This document shows, piece after piece, positions 26,400 to 34,793 of a stretch of DNA of 35,093 nucleotides. Source of the DNA: Caulobacteraceae bacterium (lineage in GTDB: Bacteria; Pseudomonadota; Alphaproteobacteria; Caulobacterales; Caulobacteraceae); the NCBI GenBank assembly GCA_025450315.1, contig JANWHQ010000084.1:1-35093 (forward strand), read 5' to 3'. Numbering within the stretch: the stretch's first letter is position 1; every line of letters starts with the position of its first letter. Made by a program: the position numbers and the translations under genes. Under the pieces are notes generated by a model, which did no database searches, was not told the DNA's origin, and was given only the letters and a program-made list of their open reading frames with translations.

Positions 26400-26413
26400 T
26401 TGAGACAGCTCAA
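26400..26413. promoter_or_regulatory. FNR/FixK-type dyad upstream of the N-ATPase operon
   Basis: TTGAG-ACAG-CTCAA is a perfect 5-bp inverted repeat containing TTGA-N6-TCAA, the core of the FNR/FnrL/FixK site (TTGAT-N4-ATCAA). It lies 100 bp before the atpD start, a usable distance for activation with a transcript start near 26365. The outer base differs from the consensus, and no matching -10 box was recognised, so this is a moderate candidate. Confidence 0.45.
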
Positions 26414-26485
26414 TCCGCGCCTGCGGCCGGCGTTGGACATGCGCGCGGCGCCCACTTTTCCCCGCCGCCCCGCCCCCGCCGGCCG

Positions 26486-28177
26486 CTACTCCGGATACCC
26501 CTGCGCCGCGTCGTTGGGCCAGCGGAAGTTGGTGAAGGTCAGCGTCACGCTGAAGTCGAGCGCCCGGGCCTGGTGCCACCAGCCGAGCGGCACGAACAGC
26601 GCCTCGCCCGGGTCCAGGGTCACCTCGTAGGCGTGCACCCCGCCGAGGTCCGGGAAGCGGGCCGCGTCGAAGGTCTCCAGGTCCTGCACCTCGCTGAAGA
26701 CGTGCCGGTGGTTGTAGATCCGGCCGGCGTAGGCCGCCGGCACCAGGATCAGCCGTTTGCGGCCCACCACCTGGACGATCAGGTTGTTGGTCAGGTCGTG
26801 ATGCAGCGGCGTCCAGGCGCCGGCCGGGCCGATCCACATCATGCCGTCCGGATGGCCGCCCTCGCGGACGAGGATCTCCTCGATGGGCCGGATGTCCCGG
26901 GCCAGGGGCGCCAGCGCCTCGGCGTTGCGGGCGGAATTGTAGGCGGTCAGATAGGCGTCGTTGCCGGGCGAAGAGGCGATGGAGTCGATGAAGGCGTCGA
27001 ACGGCAGGGTGCGCCGGTGGGCGTCCTTGTTGCGCTCGAACAGGGGATCGCCATCGCGCCCGCCCTGGTACTCGACCGGAACCGGCCCCACCGTCTGCTT
27101 CAGGTAGTCGGGCGTCCACCGGGCCAGCGCCGGCCAGTCGGAGACCTGTTCGGTCAGCACCACGGGGCGGCCCGGGGCGTAGAAGTCGTCGAGGAAGGTC
27201 TCGGCGTCCACGCGCTCCTGGCGCGGGATGCCGGCGGCCGCCGGCGACAGCTGGCGCTGGCGCTCCAGGGCCTCCATCAGCCACTGGCGCTTGCGCAGGG
27301 CGAGGCGGATCTGCTCGTCGGCCGGGGCCTCCGTCGCCCGGGCCGGCGTGTCGGCGATCAGCGGACAGGCGGCGGCCCTGGCGAGGGCCTCGGCCTGGGG
27401 GCCGGGTGTGGCGCTGGCGTCGAAGGGTCTCAGCCGGATCTTGGTCTGGTGGCGGGACGAGATCCGCTCCCCGGCGGAATCCTCGCCTCGGTAGTAGTGC
27501 TTCTGCCACTTGTCGGCGGGGGCGACGTTGGTCGCCGTCTTCATCTTCTCGTGGAAGGCGTCGCGGCTGCGGCTCCAGGCCATGAACCGCTGCTCAAGCA
27601 CCACGTCGTCCGGCAGCGGCTGCAGCCGGGGCTCGAAGGCCTCCAGGACGCCGCGCTGCACCGGGAACAGGAAGCAGAAGGGCTCGCCCGCCTCGAAGCG
27701 GATCACCTGGCCGGGCCGGGTGAAGCGCCAGTTCATGGTGAAGGTGTAGGGCGACCAGTCGGTCTCGATGACGCCGGTCAGGGGGGCGATGCCGTCCTTG
27801 CCCTGGTTGGGCGGCCCCGAGACCCAGAGGTTCCAGGACTCCGGCGTGCGGAAGATGCCCTCCACGTGGAAGGTCAAGACCCCCTGGCCGAACAGGGCCA
27901 CCGGCGCGTGGGCGGGGTCGGCGCCCGGGTCCAGACGGATCACCACCTGGTCGGCGGCGGTCCCGCCCTTCCAGCTGGCCTCGAAGCCGCAGGGCGAGAG
28001 CAGCTCCCAGCCGTGGGCGTTGGCGATGTTCAGCGGCAGGCAGCGATAGGCGAAGGCCTCCGGCGTCGCGTCCATCCAGGCCCGGTTGGCCGAGGCCGGG
28101 CGCAACAGCGGCCGCCAGGCCGGGTGCAGGAAGCAAATCAGGTCCATCGGCCGATGCTGGTCGCTCGGCTCGCCCAT
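26486..28177 (-). CDS. DUF6065-like domain fused to a cupin_8/JmjC-like dioxygenase domain
   Basis: A 563-aa protein from the chosen start. Residues about 12-245 resemble DUF6065 (CFLHPAW, YRCLPLNIANAHGWELL, TFTMNWRFTRPG). Residues about 320-563 form a cupin_8/JmjC-like domain: iron ligands H459-x-D461 (PLHHDLTNN) and distal H535 (LGWWHQA), with the basic K474 for 2-oxoglutarate. This fold hydroxylates proteins or small molecules; the substrate is unknown. A Lys/Arg- and Ala-rich linker joins the halves. Starts at 28246, 28186, 28177 and 28147 are all in frame and none has a strong Shine-Dalgarno sequence. An 8-bp tandem repeat at 28201-28228 makes the longest form unlikely. Confidence 0.75.
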   Translation of the reverse strand: MGEPSDQHRPMDLICFLHPAWRPLLRPASANRAWMDATPEAFAYRCLPLNIANAHGWELLSPCGFEASWKGGTAADQVVIRLDPGADPAHAPVALFGQGVLTFHVEGIFRTPESWNLWVSGPPNQGKDGIAPLTGVIETDWSPYTFTMNWRFTRPGQVIRFEAGEPFCFLFPVQRGVLEAFEPRLQPLPDDVVLEQRFMAWSRSRDAFHEKMKTATNVAPADKWQKHYYRGEDSAGERISSRHQTKIRLRPFDASATPGPQAEALARAAACPLIADTPARATEAPADEQIRLALRKRQWLMEALERQRQLSPAAAGIPRQERVDAETFLDDFYAPGRPVVLTEQVSDWPALARWTPDYLKQTVGPVPVEYQGGRDGDPLFERNKDAHRRTLPFDAFIDSIASSPGNDAYLTAYNSARNAEALAPLARDIRPIEEILVREGGHPDGMMWIGPAGAWTPLHHDLTNNLIVQVVGRKRLILVPAAYAGRIYNHRHVFSEVQDLETFDAARFPDLGGVHAYEVTLDPGEALFVPLGWWHQARALDFSVTLTFTNFRWPNDAAQGYPE

Positions 28178-28200
28178 GTCGAGCATCCGCCGCGCCACCG

Positions 28201-28228
28201 CCCCGACGCCCCGACGCCCCGACGCCCC
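28201..28228. repeat. Tandem repeat of CCCCGACG, 3.5 copies
   Basis: Three full copies of CCCCGACG and a final CCCC, without mismatches. The 8-bp unit is not a multiple of three, so a change in copy number would shift any frame across it. This suggests that the region is upstream of the cupin-protein start rather than coding. Confidence 0.8.
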
Positions 28229-28316
28229 TTCGGCGGGCGCATTCATCCGGGGGCGGAACGCAAGCGGCGCTGTTGGGTTGTTGTGAAGGTCCGCAATCCC
28301 AACGCCCGAGGCCGCC

Positions 28317-28457
28317 ATGCTCGAACAGTTCATCCCGCTCTACTGCGTCCTGTTCGGCGGCTCGCTCGCCGCCGCCGCGGCGGCCATCTGCCTGTCGCTC
28401 AGGTTGAACGCCCAGGCCGTGCGGGTGCGCAGGACGCCGCCCGTCCAAGCGGACTGA
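28317..28457 (+). CDS. Small membrane protein, 46 aa
   Basis: Begins MLEQFIPLYCVLFGGSLAAA, with one hydrophobic helix (about residues 5-28), then a short basic tail (RLNAQAVRVRRTPP). CGAGG about 6 nt before the ATG at 28317 can serve as Shine-Dalgarno sequence. Clean protein-like composition in a 280-bp gap between divergent and convergent genes supports it. Function unknown; it ends 6 nt before the smpB stop, on the opposite strand. Confidence 0.5.
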   Translation: MLEQFIPLYCVLFGGSLAAAAAAICLSLRLNAQAVRVRRTPPVQAD

Positions 28458-28463
28458 GCCGGC

Positions 28464-28919
28464 TCAGCCCTTGTCGCGCATCAGCCGGCCCTGTTCGCGC
28501 TTCCAGTCGCGCTCGGCGATGGTGGCGCGCTTGTCGTGGGCCTTCTTGCCGGTGGCCAGCGCCAGCTCCAGCTTCACCCGGCCCTTGTCGTTGAAATAGA
28601 GCCTGAGCGGCGCCAGCGTGCGGCCGTCGCGCTGCACGGCGCCGATCAGCTTGTCGATCTCCTTGCGGTGAAGCAGCAGCTTCCGCGGCCGCTTGGGCTC
28701 GTGGTTGAAGCGGTTGGCGGGGCCGTATTCGGGGATGTTGGCGTTGATCAGCACGATCTCGCGCCCCTCCACCGCCGCGTAGGATTCGGCGATGTTGGCC
28801 CGGCCGACCCGCAGCGACTTCACCTCCGTGCCGGTCAGCGCCAGGCCAGCCTCGATGGTGTTCTCGATGAAGTAGTCGAACCTGGCCCGCCGGTTCTCGG
28901 CGATGAGCTTGCCGGTCAT
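28464..28919 (-). CDS. smpB: SsrA-binding protein SmpB
   Basis: A 151-aa RNA-binding protein that delivers tmRNA to stalled ribosomes. It shows the family hallmarks: [28 protein letters not shown], the strand NANIPEY, and the basic C-terminal tail [21 protein letters not shown] that enters the decoding centre. It follows dapA with an ATGA overlap, a pairing I recall from Caulobacter relatives. Confidence 0.97.
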   Translation of the reverse strand: MTGKLIAENRRARFDYFIENTIEAGLALTGTEVKSLRVGRANIAESYAAVEGREIVLINANIPEYGPANRFNHEPKRPRKLLLHRKEIDKLIGAVQRDGRTLAPLRLYFNDKGRVKLELALATGKKAHDKRATIAERDWKREQGRLMRDKG

Positions 28920-29806
28920 GACCCGTTGACGCCGGCGGCCCGGAGCGCCTCCAGAACCTGGGCGCGGGCCGTCTCCGAGCAGGGCGCCAGCGGCAGGCGC
29001 ACGTCCTCGCGGCAGAGGCCGAGCTGGGCCAGGGCGAACTTGGTCGGCGCGGGCGAGGCGTCGGCGAACAGCGCCTTGTGCAGCCAGATCAGCTTGTCCT
29101 GCCAGTCCAGCGCGGTCTTGAAGTCGCCGGCCAGGCAGGCGTCGATCATCGCCGACATGCCCTCCGGCGCGACGTTCACGGTCACCGAGATGCAGCCGTG
29201 GCCGCCGTGGGCCATGTAGCCCAGGGCCGAAGCGTCCTCGCCCGACAGCAGGACGAAGTCCTCGCCGCAGGTGCGGCGCATGACGCTGGGCCGCGACAGG
29301 TCGGAGGTGGCGTCCTTGATGCCGACGATGTTCGGCAGCCTGGCCAGGCGCGCGACCGTCTCGTTGGAGATGTCCACGCTGGTGCGGGCGGGCACGTTGT
29401 AGAGCACCACCGGCAGGTCGACCGCGTCGTTGATCGCCGCGAAGTGCCGGTAGAGGCCCTCCTGGCTGGGGCGGTTGTAGTAGGGCGTCACCACCAGGGC
29501 CGCGTCGGCGCCGACCTCCTTGGCGTGGCGGACCAGGCCGATGGCCTCCTCGGTGGCGTTGGAGCCGGCGCCCGCGATCACCGGCACGCGGCCGGCGGCG
29601 GTCTGCACGCAAAGCTCCACCACCCGGCGATGCTCGTCATGGGTCAGGGTCGCGGTCTCGCCGGTGGTGCCCACCGGGACCAGCGCCCGCACGCCGCCCT
29701 TGATCTGCCGTTCGATCAGGCCACGGAAGGCCGCCTCGTCGATGGCGCCATCCTTGAATGGCGTGACGAGCGCCGGAATAGCGCCCTGGAAGCGGGGTCG
29801 AGCCAT
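28916..29806 (-). CDS. dapA: 4-hydroxy-tetrahydrodipicolinate synthase
   Basis: Condenses pyruvate with aspartate semialdehyde in lysine and diaminopimelate synthesis; cytoplasmic (beta/alpha)8 barrel, 296 aa. The Schiff-base lysine is K164 ([11 protein letters not shown]), and Y136 (VLYNVPAR) and T46-T47 (VGTTGE) complete the proton relay; R141 binds the substrate carboxylate. The ATG at 29806 is the only sensible start. It is divergent from the lytic transglycosylase gene, with 127 bp between; together they link precursor synthesis and recycling of peptidoglycan. Confidence 0.96.
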   Translation of the reverse strand: MARPRFQGAIPALVTPFKDGAIDEAAFRGLIERQIKGGVRALVPVGTTGETATLTHDEHRRVVELCVQTAAGRVPVIAGAGSNATEEAIGLVRHAKEVGADAALVVTPYYNRPSQEGLYRHFAAINDAVDLPVVLYNVPARTSVDISNETVARLARLPNIVGIKDATSDLSRPSVMRRTCGEDFVLLSGEDASALGYMAHGGHGCISVTVNVAPEGMSAMIDACLAGDFKTALDWQDKLIWLHKALFADASPAPTKFALAQLGLCREDVRLPLAPCSETARAQVLEALRAAGVNGS

Positions 29807-29933
29807 GCGTGCAACAAGCCGTGATCAGTCGCCGCAGGGTGTTGCGGCCTTGGGTGTAGCGGACAATATGGCCCACGGCGGCCGGCTCGCAACTGCCCGG
29901 CCGGACAGCGGTGGCCCGCCCGGGGAGAGTGGT

Positions 29934-32075
29934 GTGAAGTCCTTAGTGCGCAAGGCGTCCCTGGCGGGGGCATGTCTGATCCTCGTCGGCGTCGCCGACG
30001 CCCAGGTCAGGCCACCCTCCTCGAGCGACGCGCAGGCCCAATACCAGACCCCCTCGCTCGGCTACACGCCCTCGCCGTCGGCGGACGACATGGCCACCTT
30101 GCGCGAGGCGCTGCGCGCGGCCCAGCAGGGCGATGTCGGCCGCGCCGATTCGCTGCGCGGGGGCCTTTCGGACCCGATCGCCCGCAAGCTGGTCCTCTGG
30201 GTGATGGCCGACAAGGCCGGCGAGCGGATGCCTTTCGCCGAACTCGACCAGGCCCGGCGCGACCTCTGGGGCTGGCCTCGGGCCAACCGGCGCCAGGCCG
30301 CCGCCGAGCAGCAGCTGGAAGCCCAGTCCCTGCCGCCCCAGTCGGTGATCGCCTGGTTCAACGGCGAGCAGCCCCAGACCGCCGAGGGCGCCATGGCCCT
30401 GGCCGCCGCCGACCGCGCGCTCGGCAAGACCCAGGACGCCAAGGCGCTGATCCGGCATTTCTGGCGCGACGAGCCGTTCGAGGCCGAGCCGCAGCGGCAG
30501 ATGCTGGCCCGCTTCGGCGACCTGCTCACCGTCGACGACCACGTCCGCCGGGCCGACATGCTGCTCTACGGCCAGCAGGGCCCCGCCGCCCGCGACATGC
30601 TGGCCTTGCTGCCGCCCGACCAGCAGACCCTGGCCCGGGCGCGGATGGCCTTCCGCCAGGGCGACGCCGGAACGGGCCAGTCGCTGCTGCAGAGCCTGCC
30701 GCCCAGCCTGCAGGCCGATCCGGGCGTCGCCTTCGAGCGGGCCAGGTGGCTGCTGCGCCAGAAGGACGGCGTGCTGGCGCTGTCCCTCGCGCCCAACCTG
30801 ACCAAGTCGCCGCCCGGCGAGGAGGCCGGCGCCGCCCTCTGGAGCGTACGCAAGGGGCTAATCGGGGCGGCGCTGCAGACCCGCAACTACCAGCTGGCCT
30901 ACCAGGCGGCCGCCGACAACGGCCTGAGCCCGGGCGTCGACTACACCGAGGCGGAGTTCTACGCGGGCTGGCTGGCGCTGGAGAAGCTGCACGACCCGGC
31001 CCTGGCCGATCAGCACTTCGCCCACATCGAGCAGGTGGGGTCCTCGCCCATCACCCAGGCCCGCGCCCTGTACTGGCGCGGCCGCGCCGCCGACGCCGGC
31101 GGCGACATCATCGGCGCCCGCGACCTCTACGCCCAGGGCGGCAAGTACATCACCACCTTCTATGGCCAGCTGGCGGCCGAGAAGGCCGGGATCACCCAGA
31201 TCGACCTCGGCCGCGACCCGACCCCCGCCGCCGCCGACCGCGCCCGCTTCGAAGGCCGCGAGACCGTTCGCGCCGCCCGCATCCTGGCCCAGCTCGGCGA
31301 ACGGGAACTGCTCCGCTCGATGGTGCTGCACACCGCCGAGAGCCTGCCGAACGCCGAGGAATACGTCCTGCTGGTCGACCTGGCCAAAGCCTACGGCGAG
31401 CAGGACCTCAGCATGCGGGTGGTGCGCGCCGCCGCACAGCGCGGCTACATCCTGCCCGAGCGCGGCTATCCGGTGCTGGCCGCCCCGATCGAGGGCGGCG
31501 CGGAGCTCGCCTTCTCCCTGGCCATCGCGCGCCAGGAGAGCAACTTCGACCCCTCGGCCCACAATCCCAGCGGCGCGCGCGGCATGATGCAGCTGATGCC
31601 CAGCACGGCGGCCATTCTGGCGCGCCGGGCCGGCATGCCCTATTCGGCCGAGCGGCTCTACGACGCCGAGTACAATGTGCGGCTGGGCTCGACCTATCTG
31701 CAGAAGATGGTGGACGAGAACGGCGGCTCGTACGTGATGGCGGCGGCCTCCTACAACGCCGGGCCCAACCACATGCCCGACTGGACGGCCACCTGCGGCG
31801 ACCCGCGCACCTCCTCGGGCGACCCGTTGGACTTCATCGAGTGCATCCCGTTCTCCGAGACGCGCAACTACGCCATGCGGGCGAGGGAGACCATGGAGGT
31901 CTACCGCGCCCGGCGGACCGGCGGGCGCGCGCCCCTGACCCTGGCCGAGGACCTCAAGCGCGGCGGCTATACCCCCGGCCCCGGCGCCTACGTCGCCGCG
32001 AACACCGCCTCCACCACCGGCGGCCAGACCGCCCTGGCCGAGTCCAGCGCCCCGGCGTCGGACCTCGCTCGCTAG
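29934..32075 (+). CDS. slt: Soluble lytic murein transglycosylase (Slt type)
   Basis: A 713-aa periplasmic enzyme that cleaves glycan strands to 1,6-anhydro-muropeptides. A signal peptide (VRKASLAGACLILVGVADA) is followed by a long helical TPR-like superhelix (about 50-500) and the C-terminal SLT domain: catalytic E535 in IARQESNFDPSA, then GARGMMQLMPSTA and AAASYNAGPNHM. The GTG at 29934 follows GGGGAG at good distance. An Ala/Pro-rich tail ends at a TAG that shares the palindrome CTAG with the stop of the convergent gene at 32072. Confidence 0.93.
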   Translation: MKSLVRKASLAGACLILVGVADAQVRPPSSSDAQAQYQTPSLGYTPSPSADDMATLREALRAAQQGDVGRADSLRGGLSDPIARKLVLWVMADKAGERMPFAELDQARRDLWGWPRANRRQAAAEQQLEAQSLPPQSVIAWFNGEQPQTAEGAMALAAADRALGKTQDAKALIRHFWRDEPFEAEPQRQMLARFGDLLTVDDHVRRADMLLYGQQGPAARDMLALLPPDQQTLARARMAFRQGDAGTGQSLLQSLPPSLQADPGVAFERARWLLRQKDGVLALSLAPNLTKSPPGEEAGAALWSVRKGLIGAALQTRNYQLAYQAAADNGLSPGVDYTEAEFYAGWLALEKLHDPALADQHFAHIEQVGSSPITQARALYWRGRAADAGGDIIGARDLYAQGGKYITTFYGQLAAEKAGITQIDLGRDPTPAAADRARFEGRETVRAARILAQLGERELLRSMVLHTAESLPNAEEYVLLVDLAKAYGEQDLSMRVVRAAAQRGYILPERGYPVLAAPIEGGAELAFSLAIARQESNFDPSAHNPSGARGMMQLMPSTAAILARRAGMPYSAERLYDAEYNVRLGSTYLQKMVDENGGSYVMAAASYNAGPNHMPDWTATCGDPRTSSGDPLDFIECIPFSETRNYAMRARETMEVYRARRTGGRAPLTLAEDLKRGGYTPGPGAYVAANTASTTGGQTALAESSAPASDLAR

Positions 32076-33043
32076 CCGATCGCCCGTGCGTAGACCTCGG
32101 CGTCGACGTTGCCGCCCGAGGCGATGACCACGGCCGTCCGCCCTTCGAGCTCGGCCCTGCCCGACAGCACCGCCGCCAGGGCCGCCGCGCCGCCGGGCTC
32201 CAGCACGATCTTCAGGTGTCGGAAGGCGAAGGCCATGGCGGACAGCGCCTCCTCGTCGGTCACCGCATAGCCGCCCGCGAGCCGCGGCCCGTTGACGGCG
32301 AAGGTCAGCTCGCCCGGCTGGGGCGCCAGCAGCGCGTCGCAGAGGCTGGGCCCGGCGGGCTCCAGGGCGATGCGCCGGCCCGCCTCCAGGCTCCGGCGAT
32401 GGTCGTCGTAGCCGGCCGGCTCGGCGGTATAGAGCCGCGTCTCGGGCGACAGCGCTTCGAACACCAGCCCGATCCCCGCCATCAGCCCGCCGCCCGAGGC
32501 CGGGCAGATCAGCACATTGGCCCTGGCGCCGGCCTCCTCGAGCTGGGCCGCCGCTTCCAGCCCCACCGTCCCCTGCCCGGCCATGACATCGAAGTCGTCG
32601 TAGGAGGGCACGACCACGGCGGCGCGTTCCTGTCCGATGCGGGCGGCGATCGCCTCGCGGGACTGGGTGAAACGGTCGTAGAGCACGATCTCGGCGCCAT
32701 AGCCCCGGGTGGCCTCGACCTTCATCCGAGGCGCGTCGGACGGCATCACGATCACCGCCGGGACCCCCAGCATCTGCGCCGACGCCGCCACGCCCTGGGC
32801 ATGGTTGCCGGAGGAAAAGGCCACGACGCCCCGCGGCCGCTCGGCCTCGGTGAGCCGCACCAGCCGGTTGTAGGCGCCCCGGATCTTGAACGAGCCGGTG
32901 CGCTGCAGGCACTCGGCCTTGACGAACACCTTGCCGCCCGCCGCCGCGTCGAGCGCATCGCTGCGCAGCAGGGGGGTCCTGACCGCCACGCCCTGGAGCT
33001 TCCGGGCGGCGTCCTCGACATCGGCGAAGCTCGGCAGGTTCAC
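32072..33043 (-). CDS. Threonine dehydratase-like PLP enzyme (serine/threonine ammonia-lyase family)
   Basis: A 323-aa fold-type II PLP enzyme. The cofactor lysine is K53 (GSFKIRGAYN), the substrate loop is SSGNHAQG, and the phosphate-binding loop is SGGGLMAG. It lacks the C-terminal ACT domain of biosynthetic IlvA, so it is closer to catabolic threonine/serine dehydratases, serine racemase or 3-hydroxyaspartate ammonia-lyase; sequence alone does not decide. The GTG start (33043-33041) overlaps the ABC-ATPase stop in a GTGA, so it belongs to the importer operon, an unexpected partner. Confidence 0.87.
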   Translation of the reverse strand: MNLPSFADVEDAARKLQGVAVRTPLLRSDALDAAAGGKVFVKAECLQRTGSFKIRGAYNRLVRLTEAERPRGVVAFSSGNHAQGVAASAQMLGVPAVIVMPSDAPRMKVEATRGYGAEIVLYDRFTQSREAIAARIGQERAAVVVPSYDDFDVMAGQGTVGLEAAAQLEEAGARANVLICPASGGGLMAGIGLVFEALSPETRLYTAEPAGYDDHRRSLEAGRRIALEPAGPSLCDALLAPQPGELTFAVNGPRLAGGYAVTDEEALSAMAFAFRHLKIVLEPGGAAALAAVLSGRAELEGRTAVVIASGGNVDAEVYARAIG

Positions 33044-33807
33044 GCGGCCTCTCCCCTGCGCCGGGCGGCCAGCACCAGCCCCGCGGGCGCCTCGATCAGC
33101 TGGCCCTCCAGAGCGAATACCTCGCCCAGCACCCTCTCAGAAAGCGCCTGGCGCGGCGGCCCGTCGGCGGCCACCCGGCCCCGGTCCAGCACCACCAGCC
33201 GGTCGCAGGCCCGCGCCGCGAGGCCGAGGTCGTGCAGCGTGAGCACCACCGCCGCCCCGGCGGCCGACTCGGCGCGCATCAGCTCCAGCGCCATCAGCTG
33301 GGCGTCCGGGTCGAGCCCCGCGGTCAGCTCGTCAGCCAGGATCAGAGGCGCGCGGGCGGCCAGCAGCCGCGCCAGCAGCACCCGCGCCCGCTCGCCGCCC
33401 GACATGTCGAAGACGCCGCGCCCGGCCAGATGCGCCAGGCCGACCTTGGCCAGGGCCTCGGCCGCCAGCTGCCCGGCCCTCGCGGGAGGCTGGGTCATCG
33501 CCCCCAGGCCGGCGGCGGTGAGGGCGGTGATGTTCCACGCCAACCGGCGTTCCTGGGGCAGATAGGCGGCCCGGAGGGCCAGGGCGGCCGGCGACAGCCG
33601 TCCCGCCGCCTCGCCACCCAGCAGGGCCTCGCCGCCCGCCAGCGCCTGCAGCCCGAGGGCGGCGCGGATCAGGGTGGTCTTGCCGGCGCCGTTGGGCCCG
33701 ACGATCCCGACCAGCTCGCCGGCCTCCACGCCGAGGTTCACGCGGTCCAGCACCAGCCGACCGCCCAGCCGGACGCTGACCTCCTTCAGCTCCAGCGGCG
33801 CGGTCAT
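33040..33807 (-). CDS. ABC importer ATPase, FecE/BtuD type
   Basis: A 255-aa ATP-binding subunit: Walker A GPNGAGKTT, signature MSGGERARV, Walker B PLILADE followed by LTAGLD, and switch His in LTLHDLG. It powers the neighbouring FecCD permease. The substrate (cobalamin, iron-siderophore or heme) cannot be told from the ATPase. Its ATG overlaps the permease stop by 4 nt. Confidence 0.92.
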   Translation of the reverse strand: MTAPLELKEVSVRLGGRLVLDRVNLGVEAGELVGIVGPNGAGKTTLIRAALGLQALAGGEALLGGEAAGRLSPAALALRAAYLPQERRLAWNITALTAAGLGAMTQPPARAGQLAAEALAKVGLAHLAGRGVFDMSGGERARVLLARLLAARAPLILADELTAGLDPDAQLMALELMRAESAAGAAVVLTLHDLGLAARACDRLVVLDRGRVAADGPPRQALSERVLGEVFALEGQLIEAPAGLVLAARRRGEAA

Positions 33808-34793
33808 GCCCGCCAGCTCCGCGACGCCCGCCAGGCGATCAGGGCGAACAGCGGCGCCCCGAACAGCGCGGTCAGCACGCCCAGCTTCAGCTCCACCTCC
33901 GATGGGATCAACCGCCCGATCAGGTCGGCCAGCACCAGCAGCAAGGCGCCCGCCAGGGCCGAGGGCGGCAGGATGCGTCCGGGCTCGGCGCCCGCGCCGG
34001 CGCGCACCAGGTGCGGAGCGGCCAAACCGACGAAGCCGATGATCCCGGCCATGGCCACCGAGGCGCCGGTCAGCAGGGCCGCGCCCGCCACCGCCGCGGC
34101 CCGCAGCCGCGCCATCGGCAGCCCCAGGGTGGCGGCGGTCTCATCGCCCAGGGTCAGGGCGGTCAGGCCGCGCGCGGCGTAGGCGCAGAGCCCCGCGCCC
34201 AGGGCCATGGGCGGCAGGGCCCAGGCGAGATCGCTCCAGCTGCGGTCCTCCACCGAGCCCATCAGCCAGGACAGCACCTCGGCGGTCGCCACCGGCGAGG
34301 GCGAGAGGTTGAACACCAGCGCGGTCAGCGCGCCGCCGACGGCCGAGATCGCCACGCCCAGGAGGATCAGCGTCTCCGGCTCGCGCAGCCGCGCCGCCAG
34401 GACCGAGAGGGCCGCGCCCGCGGCCAGGGCCCCGATCAGCGCCGCGCCCTCGACCGCGCCGGCCGCGGCGGCCAGCCCCATGGCCAGGGCCGCCGCCGCG
34501 CCCAGGCCCGAGAAGGCCGAGACCCCCAGCACCGCCGGATCGGCCAGCGGGTTGCGCAGCAGCCCCTGCATCACCGCGCCGGAAAGGCCGAGCGCCGCGC
34601 CGACCAGGGCCGCCGCCGCCGTCCGGGGCGCGCGGATGGTCCAGAGGATCTCCCCAGGCGCCGAGCCCGGATGCCGGAAGGCCTCGGCGTATTGCCCCAG
34701 GGACAGCGGAACCTCGCCGATGACGCAGGCCACGGCGCAGGCCACGAGGAGGGCGAGGACCAGCCCCAGGAACAGGCGGCCGGCCCGGCTCAT
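33804..34793 (-). CDS. ABC importer permease, FecCD/BtuC family
   Basis: A 329-aa inner-membrane protein with about ten hydrophobic segments. Family marks are IRAPRTAAAALVGAALGLSGAVMQ, NPLADPAVLGVS, and GFVGLAAPHLVR before the last helices. Such permeases import cobalamin, heme or iron-siderophores. The ATG overlaps the stop of the binding-protein gene (34790-34793). Confidence 0.94.
   Translation of the reverse strand: MSRAGRLFLGLVLALLVACAVACVIGEVPLSLGQYAEAFRHPGSAPGEILWTIRAPRTAAAALVGAALGLSGAVMQGLLRNPLADPAVLGVSAFSGLGAAAALAMGLAAAAGAVEGAALIGALAAGAALSVLAARLREPETLILLGVAISAVGGALTALVFNLSPSPVATAEVLSWLMGSVEDRSWSDLAWALPPMALGAGLCAYAARGLTALTLGDETAATLGLPMARLRAAAVAGAALLTGASVAMAGIIGFVGLAAPHLVRAGAGAEPGRILPPSALAGALLLVLADLIGRLIPSEVELKLGVLTALFGAPLFALIAWRASRSWRA

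Noticed and set aside
32072..32075. CTAG overlap of two stop codons as a regulatory site
   Set aside because: The palindrome simply lets two convergent genes share their TAG stops; nothing else supports a function.
29972..33565. A 1197-codon open frame on the plus strand
   Set aside because: It overlaps slt in another frame and runs antisense to the dehydratase and ABC ATPase genes. The product is Arg/Pro-rich without domains.
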